A model generated the notes under the pieces. It did no database searches. It was not told the origin of the DNA and saw only the letters and a list, made by a program, of their open reading frames with translations. A stretch of DNA of 64,000 nt from Pseudomonas entomophila (lineage in GTDB: Bacteria > Pseudomonadota > Gammaproteobacteria > Pseudomonadales > Pseudomonadaceae): NCBI RefSeq assembly GCF_013523165.1, contig NZ_JAAMQI010000008.1, positions 1 through 64,000 of the forward strand. The letters are read 5' to 3'. Below are positions 8,284 to 18,830 of this stretch, piece after piece. The position numbers and the translations under genes were made by a program. Within the stretch, counting starts at the first letter, position 1, and each line of letters opens with the position of its first letter.

Positions 8284-9966
8284 ATGCACACACCCGACGA
8301 CGGTTCGCTCGACCTGCACCGCCTGCTCGACCGCCTGGTCGACACCGCACGGCTCACTCCCGCCCAGGCGGCCCAGGCGCGCGACTGCCCCATGGCCGCC
8401 GAACACCCCCTCGAACACCTCGCGACCTTCGGGTTCGAAGATGCGCTGCACCCGGGGCAGCGCTGGGGTCTCGAGCGCCTGAACCAGTGGCTGGCCGATC
8501 AGGTCGGTCAGCCGTACCTGCGACTCGACCCCTTGCAGATGGACCTGGCCCACGTCACCGGGCTGGTCTCGCCAGGCTTCGCCCAGCGCCATGGCATCCT
8601 GCCCGTGGCAGTCGACGAGGCCGGCGTGACCATCGCCAGCGCCCAGCCCTATCGCCGCGACTGGGAGGCCGACCTGGCCCAGGGCCTGGGCCGCCCGGTC
8701 CGGCGGGTGCTGGCCTGCCCACGGCAGTTGCGTCAACTGGGGCAGACCCTGTTTCGCCTGGCCGAGTCGGTCCAGGGCGCCCATCAGCGCCAGGCCACCG
8801 ACCTGGTCGAACTCGAACACCTGCTGGCCCTGGGCCAAGGGCAGGCGGAAGGCGGCGCCCAGGAAGCGCACGTGGTCCATATCGTCGACTGGATCCTGCA
8901 ATACGCCATCGAACAGCGGGCCAGCGACATTCATCTGGAGCCGCGCCAGGGCCAGGCCCATCTGCGTTACCGGATCGACGGCCTGCTGCACCCGGTGTAC
9001 ACGTTTCCTGGCGGCATCGCCCTGGCGCTGACCAGCCGCCTGAAACACCTGGCACGCATGAACGTCGCAGAAAAGCGCCGGCCGCAGGATGGCCGTCTGC
9101 GCACACGCCTGCCGACCGGTGGCGACGTGGAGTTGCGTCTCTCGACCTTGCCCACGCCGTTTGGCGAGAAGCTGGTGCTGCGTCTGTTCGATACCTTGCA
9201 GCGCCCACAAGGCCTGCTCGGCCTGGGGCTGGAGGGCGAGATGCTGACCCGCTGGCAACGGTTGCTCCGGCGCCCCCACGGCCTGCTGTTGGTGACCGGC
9301 CCCACGGGTTCAGGCAAGACCAGCACGCTGTACGCGAGCCTGGAGTGGCTGGCAGGCCCGACGGTCAACCTGTGCACCATCGAAGACCCGATCGAGCGTC
9401 TGGACCCGGCGTTCAACCAATTGCAGGTCCAGCCTCAACTGGACCTGGATTTCGCCGCAGGCGTACGGGCGCTGCTGCGCCAGGACCCTGACATCCTCAT
9501 GATCGGCGAGATCCGTGACGCCAGCACCGCGCAGGTGGCCGTTCAGGCAGCCTTGACCGGCCACCTGGTGCTGTCGACGCTGCACACCAACGATGCGTGC
9601 AGCACCATCGCGCGGCTGCGCGACCTGGGCGTCGCGCATTACCTGATCAAGGCCACGCTGCTGGGCGTCATGGCGCAGCGCCTGGTGCGTGCGCCCTGTT
9701 CGGCATGCCAAGGTACCGGGTCGAACGGCAGCGGCCCCTGTCCGACGTGCCGCGGCACGGCATGCCATGGCCGCACGGGGCTGTTCGAACTGCTGGTGAT
9801 GACCGAAGGCCTGCGCCGGGCACTCGACCCCCAGGGCGACCTGACGGCGCTACGGCAACAGGCCGAGCGCGAAGGCCTGTGGAGCCTGCGCCGCAGCGGT
9901 CAGGACAAGGTCGAGCGTGGGTTGACCTGCGCCGAGGAGGTGCGCCGTGTCTGCGACGAGGCCTGA
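8284..9966 (+). CDS. Orphan GspE/PilB-type secretion ATPase
   Basis: 560 residues with the full type II secretion/type IV pilus ATPase plan: an N-terminal MshEN-like region (about 50-160), Walker A GPTGSGKTS near 339-346, the Asp box and Walker B (DPDILMIGEIRD), the HLVLSTLHTND histidine box, and a zinc-binding tetracysteine loop (CSAC...CPTC) near 471-490. The ATG at 8284 follows AAGGAC; a TTG start 18 bases upstream is possible. Such ATPases power pseudopilus or pilus assembly and normally sit with gspF/pilC and pseudopilin genes. None is present here, so it is either a detached component of a system elsewhere or a remnant that still has all its motifs. It is followed by a small secreted DUF2388 protein. 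Confidence 0.85.
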   Translation: MHTPDDGSLDLHRLLDRLVDTARLTPAQAAQARDCPMAAEHPLEHLATFGFEDALHPGQRWGLERLNQWLADQVGQPYLRLDPLQMDLAHVTGLVSPGFAQRHGILPVAVDEAGVTIASAQPYRRDWEADLAQGLGRPVRRVLACPRQLRQLGQTLFRLAESVQGAHQRQATDLVELEHLLALGQGQAEGGAQEAHVVHIVDWILQYAIEQRASDIHLEPRQGQAHLRYRIDGLLHPVYTFPGGIALALTSRLKHLARMNVAEKRRPQDGRLRTRLPTGGDVELRLSTLPTPFGEKLVLRLFDTLQRPQGLLGLGLEGEMLTRWQRLLRRPHGLLLVTGPTGSGKTSTLYASLEWLAGPTVNLCTIEDPIERLDPAFNQLQVQPQLDLDFAAGVRALLRQDPDILMIGEIRDASTAQVAVQAALTGHLVLSTLHTNDACSTIARLRDLGVAHYLIKATLLGVMAQRLVRAPCSACQGTGSNGSGPCPTCRGTACHGRTGLFELLVMTEGLRRALDPQGDLTALRQQAEREGLWSLRRSGQDKVERGLTCAEEVRRVCDEA

Positions 9967-10038
9967 GCGCCTGGGGAACTTGATGCCCGGCGCATGCTCG
10001 AAGGGGGCATCCCATCGATGCCTTGCCAAGGTGACCCC

Positions 10039-10353
10039 ATGCGTCTGAAAACAATGATCGCCGCGACTGCCCTGCTCGCCCTTCCCGTCGGCTCGGCCAT
10101 GGCCAACGGCTTCTGGCACGACGTGCTCTCGTCGGGCGCGACCACGGCCTCGACCTACCTGACATCCAGGGACCACAAGCTGGTCGCCGCCGCCCAGGAC
10201 GATGCGGGCAGCTACGTCGCCAGCCAGGGCGCGATCCGCGGCCCTTACCTGGAGGCGGCGCTGCACCGCGTGCGCGCCGAGCAACCAGGCCTGCAGGCCA
10301 GCGACATGGAGCTGGCCAACGCGATCCTGGTCAGCGCAACCGCGCAGCCTTGA
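10039..10353 (+). CDS. Secreted DUF2388 protein
   Basis: 104 residues with a clear Sec signal peptide (MRLKTMIAATALLALPVGSAMA, cleavage near 22-23), then a short domain with the DUF2388 pattern: DHKLVAAAQDDAGSYVASQGAIRG and a C-terminal helix ending in ELANAIL. The family is small, periplasmic and mostly pseudomonad, often in several copies per genome; no function is established. The ATG at 10039 was chosen so that the signal peptide starts with a basic n-region. Located 72 bases after the GspE-like gene on the same strand, possibly cotranscribed. Confidence 0.8.
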   Translation: MRLKTMIAATALLALPVGSAMANGFWHDVLSSGATTASTYLTSRDHKLVAAAQDDAGSYVASQGAIRGPYLEAALHRVRAEQPGLQASDMELANAILVSATAQP

Positions 10354-10376
10354 CCGACGTGACGGCCTGAACCGCC

Positions 10377-11705
10377 TCAGTCCAGCCCCAGGTGCTTGGT
10401 CTGCGGCGCCCACCATAGCGAAGCGACCAATCCCACCAGGGGGAAGACCGAGGCGATCAGCAGCGTCGTGGAAATCCCCAGGTGCTGCAGGGTGACTGGC
10501 AGCAGGTAGGTCGCCCCCGCGGCGCCAATCCGGCTGAACGCGGCCGCGAACCCGACGCCGGTGCTGCGAAACCGAGTCTCGAACATCTCTGGTGGGTACA
10601 CGTACTGGATGTTGTTCGACCCGGTGATCACCAGCACGAACACACCGAACAGCACCAGCGACACCAGCGGCGGCGGGTTGCCCCAGAGCCCCAGGACCAG
10701 CAGCAGGGCGAACATGGCCGCGAAGGTGGAGATGACGAACGTGCGTCGCGAAACCCTGGACAGCCACCACAACCCCAGCAAGGCACCCAAGATCTGCACC
10801 CCGTTCATCTGCAGGTCGGTGGAAAACCCATCGTTCACCCCCAGGCTGTCCAGCACGGGCAGGATGAAGGTGAAGATGGCGAACATCGGGCCGACCTGAC
10901 AGAACCAGAACAGTCCGGCGTACAGCACCCGGCGCCAGTCGTTCTCGACGAAGAACTGCCGCAGCGTCGTTTCGCCGTGCACCCGCTTCACACTGGGCAG
11001 GCCGTATTCAGGCCCGTAGCGACGGTGCACGATGGCCAGGGCTTCCTGCTCGCGCCCCCGGCTTTGCAGCCAGCGCGGCGACTCCGGGATGGCGAAGCGA
11101 ATGAGCAAGGTCACTACGGCGGGGATCGCACTGCTGGCGAGCAGGCCACGCCAGGCCTCGGGTGCCCAGAAGTGCCCGACGAAGAACGCCGCGACGAACC
11201 CGACGAACCAGAACAGCGCGATGCTGCCCAGCAACAGGCTGCGGTGCCGACGCGGTGCGAATTCGGCGAGCAGCGATGTACCGACGGCGTATTCCACGCC
11301 GATCAGCAGGCCCAACAGCATGCGCAGGGCCACCAGGTCCCAGGTACCGACCACGAACAGCTGGGCCAGCGAGACGCCGATGAAGCCCACCAGGTTCCAG
11401 AAGAACACCCGTTTGCGCCCGAAGCGGTCGGCGACGCGGCCGAACACCAGCCCGCTGACGAAGATGCCGATCAGGGCGCTGGCGGCGATCAGGCCTTGGC
11501 TCAAGGGCGACAGGCTCAGCTCGGCCGCCGCCGGTATGATGGCCGCGCCGATCACCCCGAGGATGTAACCGTCGACGATGATGCCGCCGAAGGCGCTGAT
11601 GGCCACCAGCACGACCAGCAGGTTGAGCGGGGCGTCATCGATGGAAATGCCCCTCGTGGGGGTGTCTGGGGCAGGGTGTTGCCGAGGGTCTGCGCTCATG
11701 TGCAT
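10377..11705 (-). CDS. MFS transporter, sugar/metabolite porter type
   Basis: 442 residues with 12 predicted membrane helices. After a hydrophilic N-terminus the first helix is followed by DGYILGVIG, and the loop between helices 2 and 3 has the MFS signature (GRVADRFGRKRVFFW). The ATG at 11705 has AGGAG at correct spacing, with a second in-frame ATG at 11699; the extension to 11867 is rejected. The helix-1 DGY motif and the RFGRKR loop fit the sugar porter or metabolite:H+ symporter branches. Substrate unknown; no catabolic genes adjoin it. Divergent from the CBS-domain gene. Confidence 0.82.
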   Translation of the reverse strand: MHMSADPRQHPAPDTPTRGISIDDAPLNLLVVLVAISAFGGIIVDGYILGVIGAAIIPAAAELSLSPLSQGLIAASALIGIFVSGLVFGRVADRFGRKRVFFWNLVGFIGVSLAQLFVVGTWDLVALRMLLGLLIGVEYAVGTSLLAEFAPRRHRSLLLGSIALFWFVGFVAAFFVGHFWAPEAWRGLLASSAIPAVVTLLIRFAIPESPRWLQSRGREQEALAIVHRRYGPEYGLPSVKRVHGETTLRQFFVENDWRRVLYAGLFWFCQVGPMFAIFTFILPVLDSLGVNDGFSTDLQMNGVQILGALLGLWWLSRVSRRTFVISTFAAMFALLLVLGLWGNPPPLVSLVLFGVFVLVITGSNNIQYVYPPEMFETRFRSTGVGFAAAFSRIGAAGATYLLPVTLQHLGISTTLLIASVFPLVGLVASLWWAPQTKHLGLD

Positions 11706-11935
11706 GCGTGGTGCTCCTGATGACTGGCTTCGGACCATAGGGTCCGAGTGGCCTGACCGCGTGCTCGAGAACGACAGCGTCGATGGGAATGACGACACGC
11801 CGCCAGGACCGAAGTCGACAGGATCAGCGGATGACGTTTTCCATCCGTTCGATGCCGTTTTGCGCATGGCCTGCCTGCGGCGTCTGCGGGATGCTTGGGC
11901 GTGCCCACTTGCCCTGTTCCGTTCGCGAGGCTCCC

Positions 11936-12373
11936 ATGAAGAACGTCGAAGAAATACTCAAGACCAAGGCCCAGCATCAGGCCGTGTACACCATCGGCCC
12001 TGAAGAGTCGGTGCTGGAAGCCTTGAAGACATTGGCCGAGAAGAACATCGGTGCGCTGCCGGTGGTCGAGGACGGCCAGGTGATCGGCATTGTCAGTGAG
12101 CGCGACTATGCGCGCAAGCTGGTGCTCAAGGGACGCTCTTCGGCCGCCACGCCCGTGCGCGAAATCATGAGCTCGCCGGTGTTCACCGTCGAGCCGCGCC
12201 ACAACCTGGAATACTGCATGAGCCTGATGACCAACCGGCACCTGCGCCACCTGCCGGTAGTGGCCAATGGCGAGCTGATGGGGCTGCTGTCGATCGGCGA
12301 CTTGGTCAAGGAAACCATCGCCGAGCAGGCGAACCTGATTCAGCAGCTGGAACAGTACATCCGCGGCGAGTGA
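11936..12373 (+). CDS. Tandem CBS-domain protein
   Basis: 145 residues consisting almost wholly of two CBS motifs (about 10-65 and 75-130), each with the GALPVVEDGQVIGIVSERD or RHLPVVANGELMGLLSIGD strand pattern. Paired CBS domains form a Bateman module that binds adenine nucleotides such as AMP, ATP or SAM, and stand-alone versions act as energy-sensing regulators of partner proteins. The start at 11936 follows CGAGG and gives the usual compact length. The stop is one base from the stop of the convergent membrane protein gene. Partner unknown. Confidence 0.85.
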   Translation: MKNVEEILKTKAQHQAVYTIGPEESVLEALKTLAEKNIGALPVVEDGQVIGIVSERDYARKLVLKGRSSAATPVREIMSSPVFTVEPRHNLEYCMSLMTNRHLRHLPVVANGELMGLLSIGDLVKETIAEQANLIQQLEQYIRGE

Positions 12374-12374
12374 T

Positions 12375-13013
12375 TCAGTGGTAGGCGCGCTCGAGGTCAT
12401 CGAGCTGGTGGTCGAAACTGCGCAGGCGGGCCGACCAGGTGTAGACCAGCACTTCGATGTCACGGTTGAGCACGGCCGTGGTTGCCGAGTGGGCCGCCGA
12501 AGGTTCGCCCACATCGAGCCGGTAGCGTTCCCGGGTCATGGCTGCCGCGACGCTGGACAGGTCACGCGCATTGGCCTGCCAGTGCTGGCGACCGTCACGC
12601 AGCTCACGGTCGAGTTCACGGCACTGCTGCTTGAGCGCCTCGAGGCTCTGGTCCAGCGGCGTGCCACGCAGCTCGCCCATGACCTCCTCGAAGGTGCGCC
12701 CGCAATGCCAGTGGCTGCCCCACAGGTAGCGATCGAAGACCGTCTCCACCCGACGCAGGGCGACCTTGGTGTTCCAGATGGTGACCAGCGTGTGGCTCTG
12801 GACCAGCTCGCGCCGGTTCAGCCGCAGGTGCTGCCAGGCGATCCAGGCGAGCGTGACCAGCGCCGCTGCGACGATGAGACCGGCAGCGGCGTAGAGAAAC
12901 AGCTCGGCACGGTGCAGGTCGTAGGCGCTGCGGATGCCGAAGAAATAACCACCACTCAGTACGCCCAGGATGGCCAGGGCGCACCAGAATGCGGGTGCAT
13001 AGGGATCTTTCAT
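12375..13013 (-). CDS. Inner-membrane protein of unknown function
   Basis: 212 residues. Two hydrophobic segments near the N-terminus (about 7-25 and 38-60) are followed by a long charged cytoplasmic region (65-212) that looks helical, with two cysteines (HCGRTFEE, QQCREL) and His/Trp-rich stretches. The ATG at 13013 has a strong GGAGGGG. No family was recognised. Convergent with the CBS-domain gene and upstream of nothing cotranscribed. Confidence 0.75.
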   Translation of the reverse strand: MKDPYAPAFWCALAILGVLSGGYFFGIRSAYDLHRAELFLYAAAGLIVAAALVTLAWIAWQHLRLNRRELVQSHTLVTIWNTKVALRRVETVFDRYLWGSHWHCGRTFEEVMGELRGTPLDQSLEALKQQCRELDRELRDGRQHWQANARDLSSVAAAMTRERYRLDVGEPSAAHSATTAVLNRDIEVLVYTWSARLRSFDHQLDDLERAYH

Positions 13014-13081
13014 GACGGCGTCCCCTCCTCGATCCTTCGAGCATAGCAACGCCGTCCCAGCTCTCCAGCACCGCTCGGCGC

Positions 13082-13327
13082 TTACACGTCGGGCTTTTCG
13101 TGCAGCATCACGTTGAGCTGGTCGATCATCGGGATCCAGTCGGCGTCTTTCTCGTAGCTTTCCTTGAGGAACGCGCGCTGCGCGTCGGTCCAGAACGGCG
13201 CGTCCACCAGCTTCACGTCCTGGTCCAGGGGCGAGTGGGTGGTGATGAACTTGTCGATCTCCACGGCATCGTCAGGCAGGCCCAGCTGCTGGAAAACCTC
13301 GGATAACGGATGAACAGGTGCGTCCAT
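13082..13327 (-). CDS. DUF2789 family protein
   Basis: 81-residue acidic cytosolic protein starting MDAPVHPLSEVFQQLGLP and ending with QLNVMLHEKPDV, which matches what I know of DUF2789. An excellent AAGGAGG precedes the ATG. There is no signal peptide or membrane segment and no known function. It lies between the membrane protein and a transporter gene, in its own transcription unit preceded by two palindromes. Confidence 0.8.
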   Translation of the reverse strand: MDAPVHPLSEVFQQLGLPDDAVEIDKFITTHSPLDQDVKLVDAPFWTDAQRAFLKESYEKDADWIPMIDQLNVMLHEKPDV

Positions 13328-13344
13328 GATGCCTCCTTCTGGCC

Positions 13345-13405
13345 GGCCGATCGGCGATCGGCCCTACGGCGTTGGATGATGAATCGGGCAAGTGGAACTT
13401 GCCCG
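13345..13405. repeat. Two tandem perfect palindromes
   Basis: Bases 13345-13363 form a 19-base perfect palindrome (GGCCGATCG around one base). Bases 13385-13393 and 13397-13405 (CGGGCAAGT/ACTTGCCCG) form a 9-bp stem with a three-base loop. Both lie in the 115-base gap between the LysE-type gene and DUF2789, both on the minus strand. Neither has a T-run, so they may be terminator-like hairpins for the transporter transcript or protein-binding sites ahead of DUF2789. Confidence 0.6.
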
Positions 13406-13442
13406 CCAACGGGTAGACAACGGCGAAGGCGCAGAGGTCGAT

Positions 13443-14075
13443 TCAGAGCGGTGCGCGGCGCAGGCTCGCCAGCAACGTGGCCGCGCCGACAAACAGCCCG
13501 GCGAAGGTGCGGTTCACCCGGCGCTGTTGGCGGGGGGTGCGCAGCAGGCGCAGAACGCGCGCCGCCAGGCCGGTGTAGCCAGCCATCACCACCAGGTCGA
13601 CGACGACCATGGTCGCGGCGATGGTCAGGTATTGCGGCACCAGGGGCTGATGCGGGTCGATGAACTGCGGCAGGACCGCCAGCATGAACACCAGCGCCTT
13701 GGGGTTGCTGACGTTGATCAGCAAGCCGCGCATCACCAGGCCCAGGGGTTTGGCGGCAGGCCGCACGGCCGTGTCTTCACCCAGGTCGGCCGGCAGAGCA
13801 CGCCATTGCCTGAACGCCAGGAACAGCAGGTAGCCGACGCCGAACCACTTGATCACCTGGAACGCCGTGGCCGACGCAGCCAGGATCGCGCCGACACCGG
13901 CCGCGACCACCGCGATCTGCAAGAGTAGGCCCAGCTGCAGCCCGATCGCGTTCCAGTAGCCACGCCAGAACCCGTGCTGCAGGCCGCTGGACATCGAAGC
14001 GATGGCGCCGGCGCCCGGCGACAGGCTGATGACCCAACAGGCGACGAAGAAACCCAGCCAGGTCTCCATGGACAT
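13443..14075 (-). CDS. LysE/RhtB-family amino acid exporter
   Basis: 210 residues, about six membrane helices, the usual LysE/RhtB size. Seen: the N-terminal SLSPGAGAI motif in the first helix, GLQLGLLLQIA, and the conserved ISNPKA-like NVSNPKALVFM region near the middle. The family exports amino acids such as homoserine, threonine or lysine by proton antiport. The ATG at 14075 follows GAGAGG; ATG 14069 is nearly as good. A longer frame from 14453 overlaps yheS antisense and is rejected. Substrate not predictable. Confidence 0.85.
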   Translation of the reverse strand: MSMETWLGFFVACWVISLSPGAGAIASMSSGLQHGFWRGYWNAIGLQLGLLLQIAVVAAGVGAILAASATAFQVIKWFGVGYLLFLAFRQWRALPADLGEDTAVRPAAKPLGLVMRGLLINVSNPKALVFMLAVLPQFIDPHQPLVPQYLTIAATMVVVDLVVMAGYTGLAARVLRLLRTPRQQRRVNRTFAGLFVGAATLLASLRRAPL

Positions 14076-14220
14076 GCTCCACCTCTCTTGTCTCGTGATC
14101 GACACGCGGCCTGCTAGGACGGCAGACCGACGCAGGTGTCGGCAGGCGACTGTAGCGTGTCGCCCTGCCGACGTCGACCCGCTCAGCCGTGAGGGGGCAG
14201 CCTGTGTGGCGGCGTGTCCC

Positions 14221-16131
<1,911 letters not shown>

Positions 16132-16181
16132 GATGGTCGCGGAGTCTACCAGCTTCCATGACCCCTGGCGCGAGTCGAACA

Positions 16182-16655
16182 ATGCCTACCGATCTATGGA
16201 GTCACGCCATCGCCCTGTACCGCAGGCCGGGCATGGAAACGGCCTGCCTGGCACTGCAAGCCCACGGCGGCGATGTCTGCCTGGCGCTGTGCGGCACCTG
16301 GCTGCAGGCGCGGAATGTACCGGTAACGCCGGCACGTGTGGAGGCGCTGCGTGCGCTGGCGCAGGCGTGGCAGGCGCCGGTGATCGCGCCCTTGAGGGCG
16401 CTACGCACGGGCTGGAAGGCGCAGGCCCTGCTGGACCCTGCGCTGGCCGAGCTGCGCGAGCAGGTCAAGGCCCTGGAGCTGAGTGCCGAACGCGTGCTGC
16501 TCCAACGCCTGGAATGCCTGACGAACGGCTGGGCCAGTGAGGCGGGCGCTGCACAGGACTGGCTGGAGGGCCTGATGCCTGTGCAGCTCAAGGGCCACGA
16601 CACGCTGGAACGGTTGCGCGTCGCGGCCCGGGCGCTTCAGGCCTCGGAGGCCTGA
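16182..16655 (+). CDS. TIGR02444 family protein
   Basis: 157-residue cytosolic helical protein, MPTDLWSHAIALYRRPGMETACL, with the VCLALCGTWL and QDWLEGL patterns typical of TIGR02444/DUF2390 proteins, which usually sit beside yheS in gammaproteobacteria. No function is known. The ATG at 16182 is preferred because family members begin close to the LW motif; an ATG at 16158 would add eight residues. The last 19 bases overlap the 3' end of the convergent algP gene. Confidence 0.75.
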   Translation: MPTDLWSHAIALYRRPGMETACLALQAHGGDVCLALCGTWLQARNVPVTPARVEALRALAQAWQAPVIAPLRALRTGWKAQALLDPALAELREQVKALELSAERVLLQRLECLTNGWASEAGAAQDWLEGLMPVQLKGHDTLERLRVAARALQASEA

Positions 16656-17506
16656 GCCGAGTCGGTTGCCGTGTAGGACACCCCTTCCGACACCGCCGCT
16701 GCAGGCGTGCGGCCTGCGGCGACCGGTGTATCGGCCTGTGGCCCGGCTGGTTTGACGGTGCGCTTGGCCGCGGGCTTGCGAGGTGCTCGAGCCGGTTCCT
16801 GGGTAGCGCCCGACGCCGAGGCCGAGCCGGTCGCGTCTGCAGGGGTCTTGGCGGTGGCCGTCCGACGTGATGCCGCCGGCTTGGCGGTGGCCGACGTCTG
16901 CGAGCCAGCGGCGCTCGTCGCGCTGGCCGAACGACGGGCCGTGGACGCGGTAGCCGCCTGATCGCCCGCTGCCTTGCGCGGCGTGCGGCCGCTGACGGCC
17001 TTCGTGTCGCGGGTGCGGGTCGGCTTGGCGACAGGCGTTTCGTCAGCCACCGGCTCAGGCTGGACCTGGGCCTGCTGTACAGCCGGTTTTTGTGAGGACT
17101 TTCCGTCACGCTGGGCCAAGCGGTCGTTCACGGCCTCGCGCACCTTGCCGACCCCCTGGGCCAGGGCCAGGCTGTCTTCGACGTCACGCTTGAGCGTCTG
17201 GATGTACGTCCGGGTTTCGGTCTGACGGGTCTTGAGCGTGTCGAGCAACGCTTCCAGCTCGTCGATCGCCTTGCGCGTCTTGCCTTGTGCCTTGCTCTTG
17301 CCAGCGCTGGCGTGATCCTGCAGTTTCAAGCGCGCATCGTGGAGCTTTTCCTGCGCCTTGCCGCGTCGTTTCTCCAGCTTGGCCAGAACCTTCTCGGCAT
17401 CGGCCAGGGCCTGTGAGCAGGCTTCCTCCAGCGTGTCGAGCAGGCTGTCGGACAGTTGCTGGAGCAAGTGCAAGGGCGTACTGACAGACTTCTTCTTGGA
17501 CGGCAT
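16637..17506 (-). CDS. algP: Histone-like regulatory protein AlgP
   Basis: 289 residues in two parts. The N-terminal 130 residues are conserved and helical (TPLHLLQQLSDSLLD, then EKVLAKLEKRRGKAQEKLHDA, then RTYIQTLKRD), like the AlgP/PhaF family. The C-terminal part is a basic Ala/Pro/Lys/Arg/Thr-rich tail with histone-H1-like character. In P. aeruginosa AlgP has a tail of regular KPAA repeats and influences alginate gene expression; here the tail is degenerate, with few exact KPAA units. The ATG at 17506 follows a strong AGGAGG. Next to algQ as in P. aeruginosa, but with an FKBP gene between. Confidence 0.85.
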   Translation of the reverse strand: MPSKKKSVSTPLHLLQQLSDSLLDTLEEACSQALADAEKVLAKLEKRRGKAQEKLHDARLKLQDHASAGKSKAQGKTRKAIDELEALLDTLKTRQTETRTYIQTLKRDVEDSLALAQGVGKVREAVNDRLAQRDGKSSQKPAVQQAQVQPEPVADETPVAKPTRTRDTKAVSGRTPRKAAGDQAATASTARRSASATSAAGSQTSATAKPAASRRTATAKTPADATGSASASGATQEPARAPRKPAAKRTVKPAGPQADTPVAAGRTPAAAVSEGVSYTATDSAQASEA

Positions 17507-17686
17507 GGGTACCTCCTGACGGACGAGTGTGCGCCCCATACTAGGCCTCTGCCACGATGACCGCCAGACCCCGGCTGCCTGACACCCGGTGGCGACGCAC
17601 AGGGGTACGATCCGCGCACCCGACCATTCTCTTGTCGGCCCCACTTTAGGCATACTGCCTGCTTTCTCTGGTCACAGGAGCCGAAC

Positions 17687-18352
17687 GTGCCTCGCTATCC
17701 GATCCTTGCCCTGGCGCTGTGCAGTGGCGTCTGCCTGGCGGCCCCCGCCGAGCCTGGAACCCGCACCGATGACCTGTCCTACGGGGTGGGTGTCAGCCTG
17801 GGTCAACGCCTGCACGCCGAGGTGCCGGACCTTCAACTGGACACCTTGATCGAAGGGCTGCGCCAGGGTTACCAGGGCAAGCCCCTGAGGCTCGAGCAAT
17901 CGCGCATCGATGCGATCCTGCAGCAGCATGACGAGGCGATGGCCATCGCGGCCGAGGCCCCGAGCGCCGCCAGTCGCCAGGCGGCGGAGACGCGTTTCAT
18001 GGCCGAGGAGCACGCCCGTCCGGGGGTGCGCGAGCTGGCTCAGGGCGTGCTTTACACCGAGCTGGCAGCGGGTACGGGTGAGGGGCCTGCGGCAGGCGGC
18101 AAGGTGCAGGTGCGCTACGTGGGACGCTTGCCGGACGGCTCGGTATTCGACCAGAGCCAGCAGCCCCAGTGGTTCGCGCTCGACTCGGTCATCGCCGGTT
18201 GGCGCGTGGCGCTGATGCAGATGAAGCCTGGGGCGAAAGGCCGCGTGGTGATCCCGTCGGCGCAGGCTTACGGGGCTGATGGGGCGGGTGATCTGATCCC
18301 GCCCGACACCCCGTTGGTCTTCAACGTCGAACTGCTCGCGGTCAAGCCCTGA
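17687..18352 (+). CDS. FKBP-type peptidyl-prolyl isomerase, exported
   Basis: 221 residues from a GTG start with AGGAG upstream. A signal peptide (about 1-19, ending LAAPA) is followed by an FkpA/Mip-type dimerisation domain (YGVGVSLGQRL, DTLIEGLRQGYQG) and a C-terminal FKBP domain (about 120-221: VQVRYVGRLPDGSVFD, GWRVALMQMKPGAKG, YG, IPPDTPLVFNVEL). It should catalyse proline isomerisation of envelope proteins in the periplasm. A few residues of the usual FK506 pocket differ. It lies between algP and algQ and is oriented against both. Confidence 0.88.
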   Translation: MPRYPILALALCSGVCLAAPAEPGTRTDDLSYGVGVSLGQRLHAEVPDLQLDTLIEGLRQGYQGKPLRLEQSRIDAILQQHDEAMAIAAEAPSAASRQAAETRFMAEEHARPGVRELAQGVLYTELAAGTGEGPAAGGKVQVRYVGRLPDGSVFDQSQQPQWFALDSVIAGWRVALMQMKPGAKGRVVIPSAQAYGADGAGDLIPPDTPLVFNVELLAVKP

Positions 18353-18359
18353 GCGGCCC

Positions 18360-18830
18360 TCAGGCCTCGACGACGTCCTGCTCGCGGTGGGTGTTGTGCA
18401 GGATTTCGATCAGGCAGTCTTCCAGCTCGAACCGTTCGTGCAGCAGGCTGCCCAGCTCGCCCAGCTTGCGTGCGAACCGCTCGGCATCGTTGCAGCTGGC
18501 CTTGACGCAGTGGTCGTTGAACGCCAGCGCGATCTCGGTGATCTCGTTGATGCGCGGGTTGAGCTGCTCGGCCAGACCCAGGGCCTTCTGGTCACCGAAC
18601 GACTTGGCCTCGGTGACCAGTTGCTCGCAGACTTCGAAGTGCCAGGCCGACACGTAGTCCACGAGGATTTCGCAGAAGCGTTCGTGGTGGCGCTTGTCGG
18701 CGAAGGCGGTACGCGCATCGCGCAGGTTGCCGAACGCTCGGACCAGCTCCTCGCGCTCCTTGAGCCACCGGTCGATCAGTTGGTTGACGCCACCCCAGCG
18801 TTCCTGGGCATTCTGGCAACTATCGAGCAT
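18360..18830 (-). CDS. algQ: Anti-sigma-70 factor AlgQ/Rsd
   Basis: 156-residue helical cytosolic protein, MLDSCQNAQERWGGVNQLID, with the conserved AWHFEVCEQL and LNDRCV-like FNDHCVKAS segments. AlgQ is the pseudomonad Rsd: it binds region 4 of RpoD and shifts RNA polymerase towards alternative sigma factors, affecting alginate and siderophore production. The ATG at 18830 gives the family length; the frame runs on to 19235 but the extra sequence is unlike the family. Upstream of algP on the same strand, with the FKBP gene inserted on the other strand. Confidence 0.92.
   Translation of the reverse strand: MLDSCQNAQERWGGVNQLIDRWLKEREELVRAFGNLRDARTAFADKRHHERFCEILVDYVSAWHFEVCEQLVTEAKSFGDQKALGLAEQLNPRINEITEIALAFNDHCVKASCNDAERFARKLGELGSLLHERFELEDCLIEILHNTHREQDVVEA

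Noticed and set aside
16588..17109. Arg/Pro-rich 173-codon frame overlapping algP
   Set aside because: It arises from reading the algP low-complexity tail out of frame; there is no ribosome site and algP itself has a strong one.
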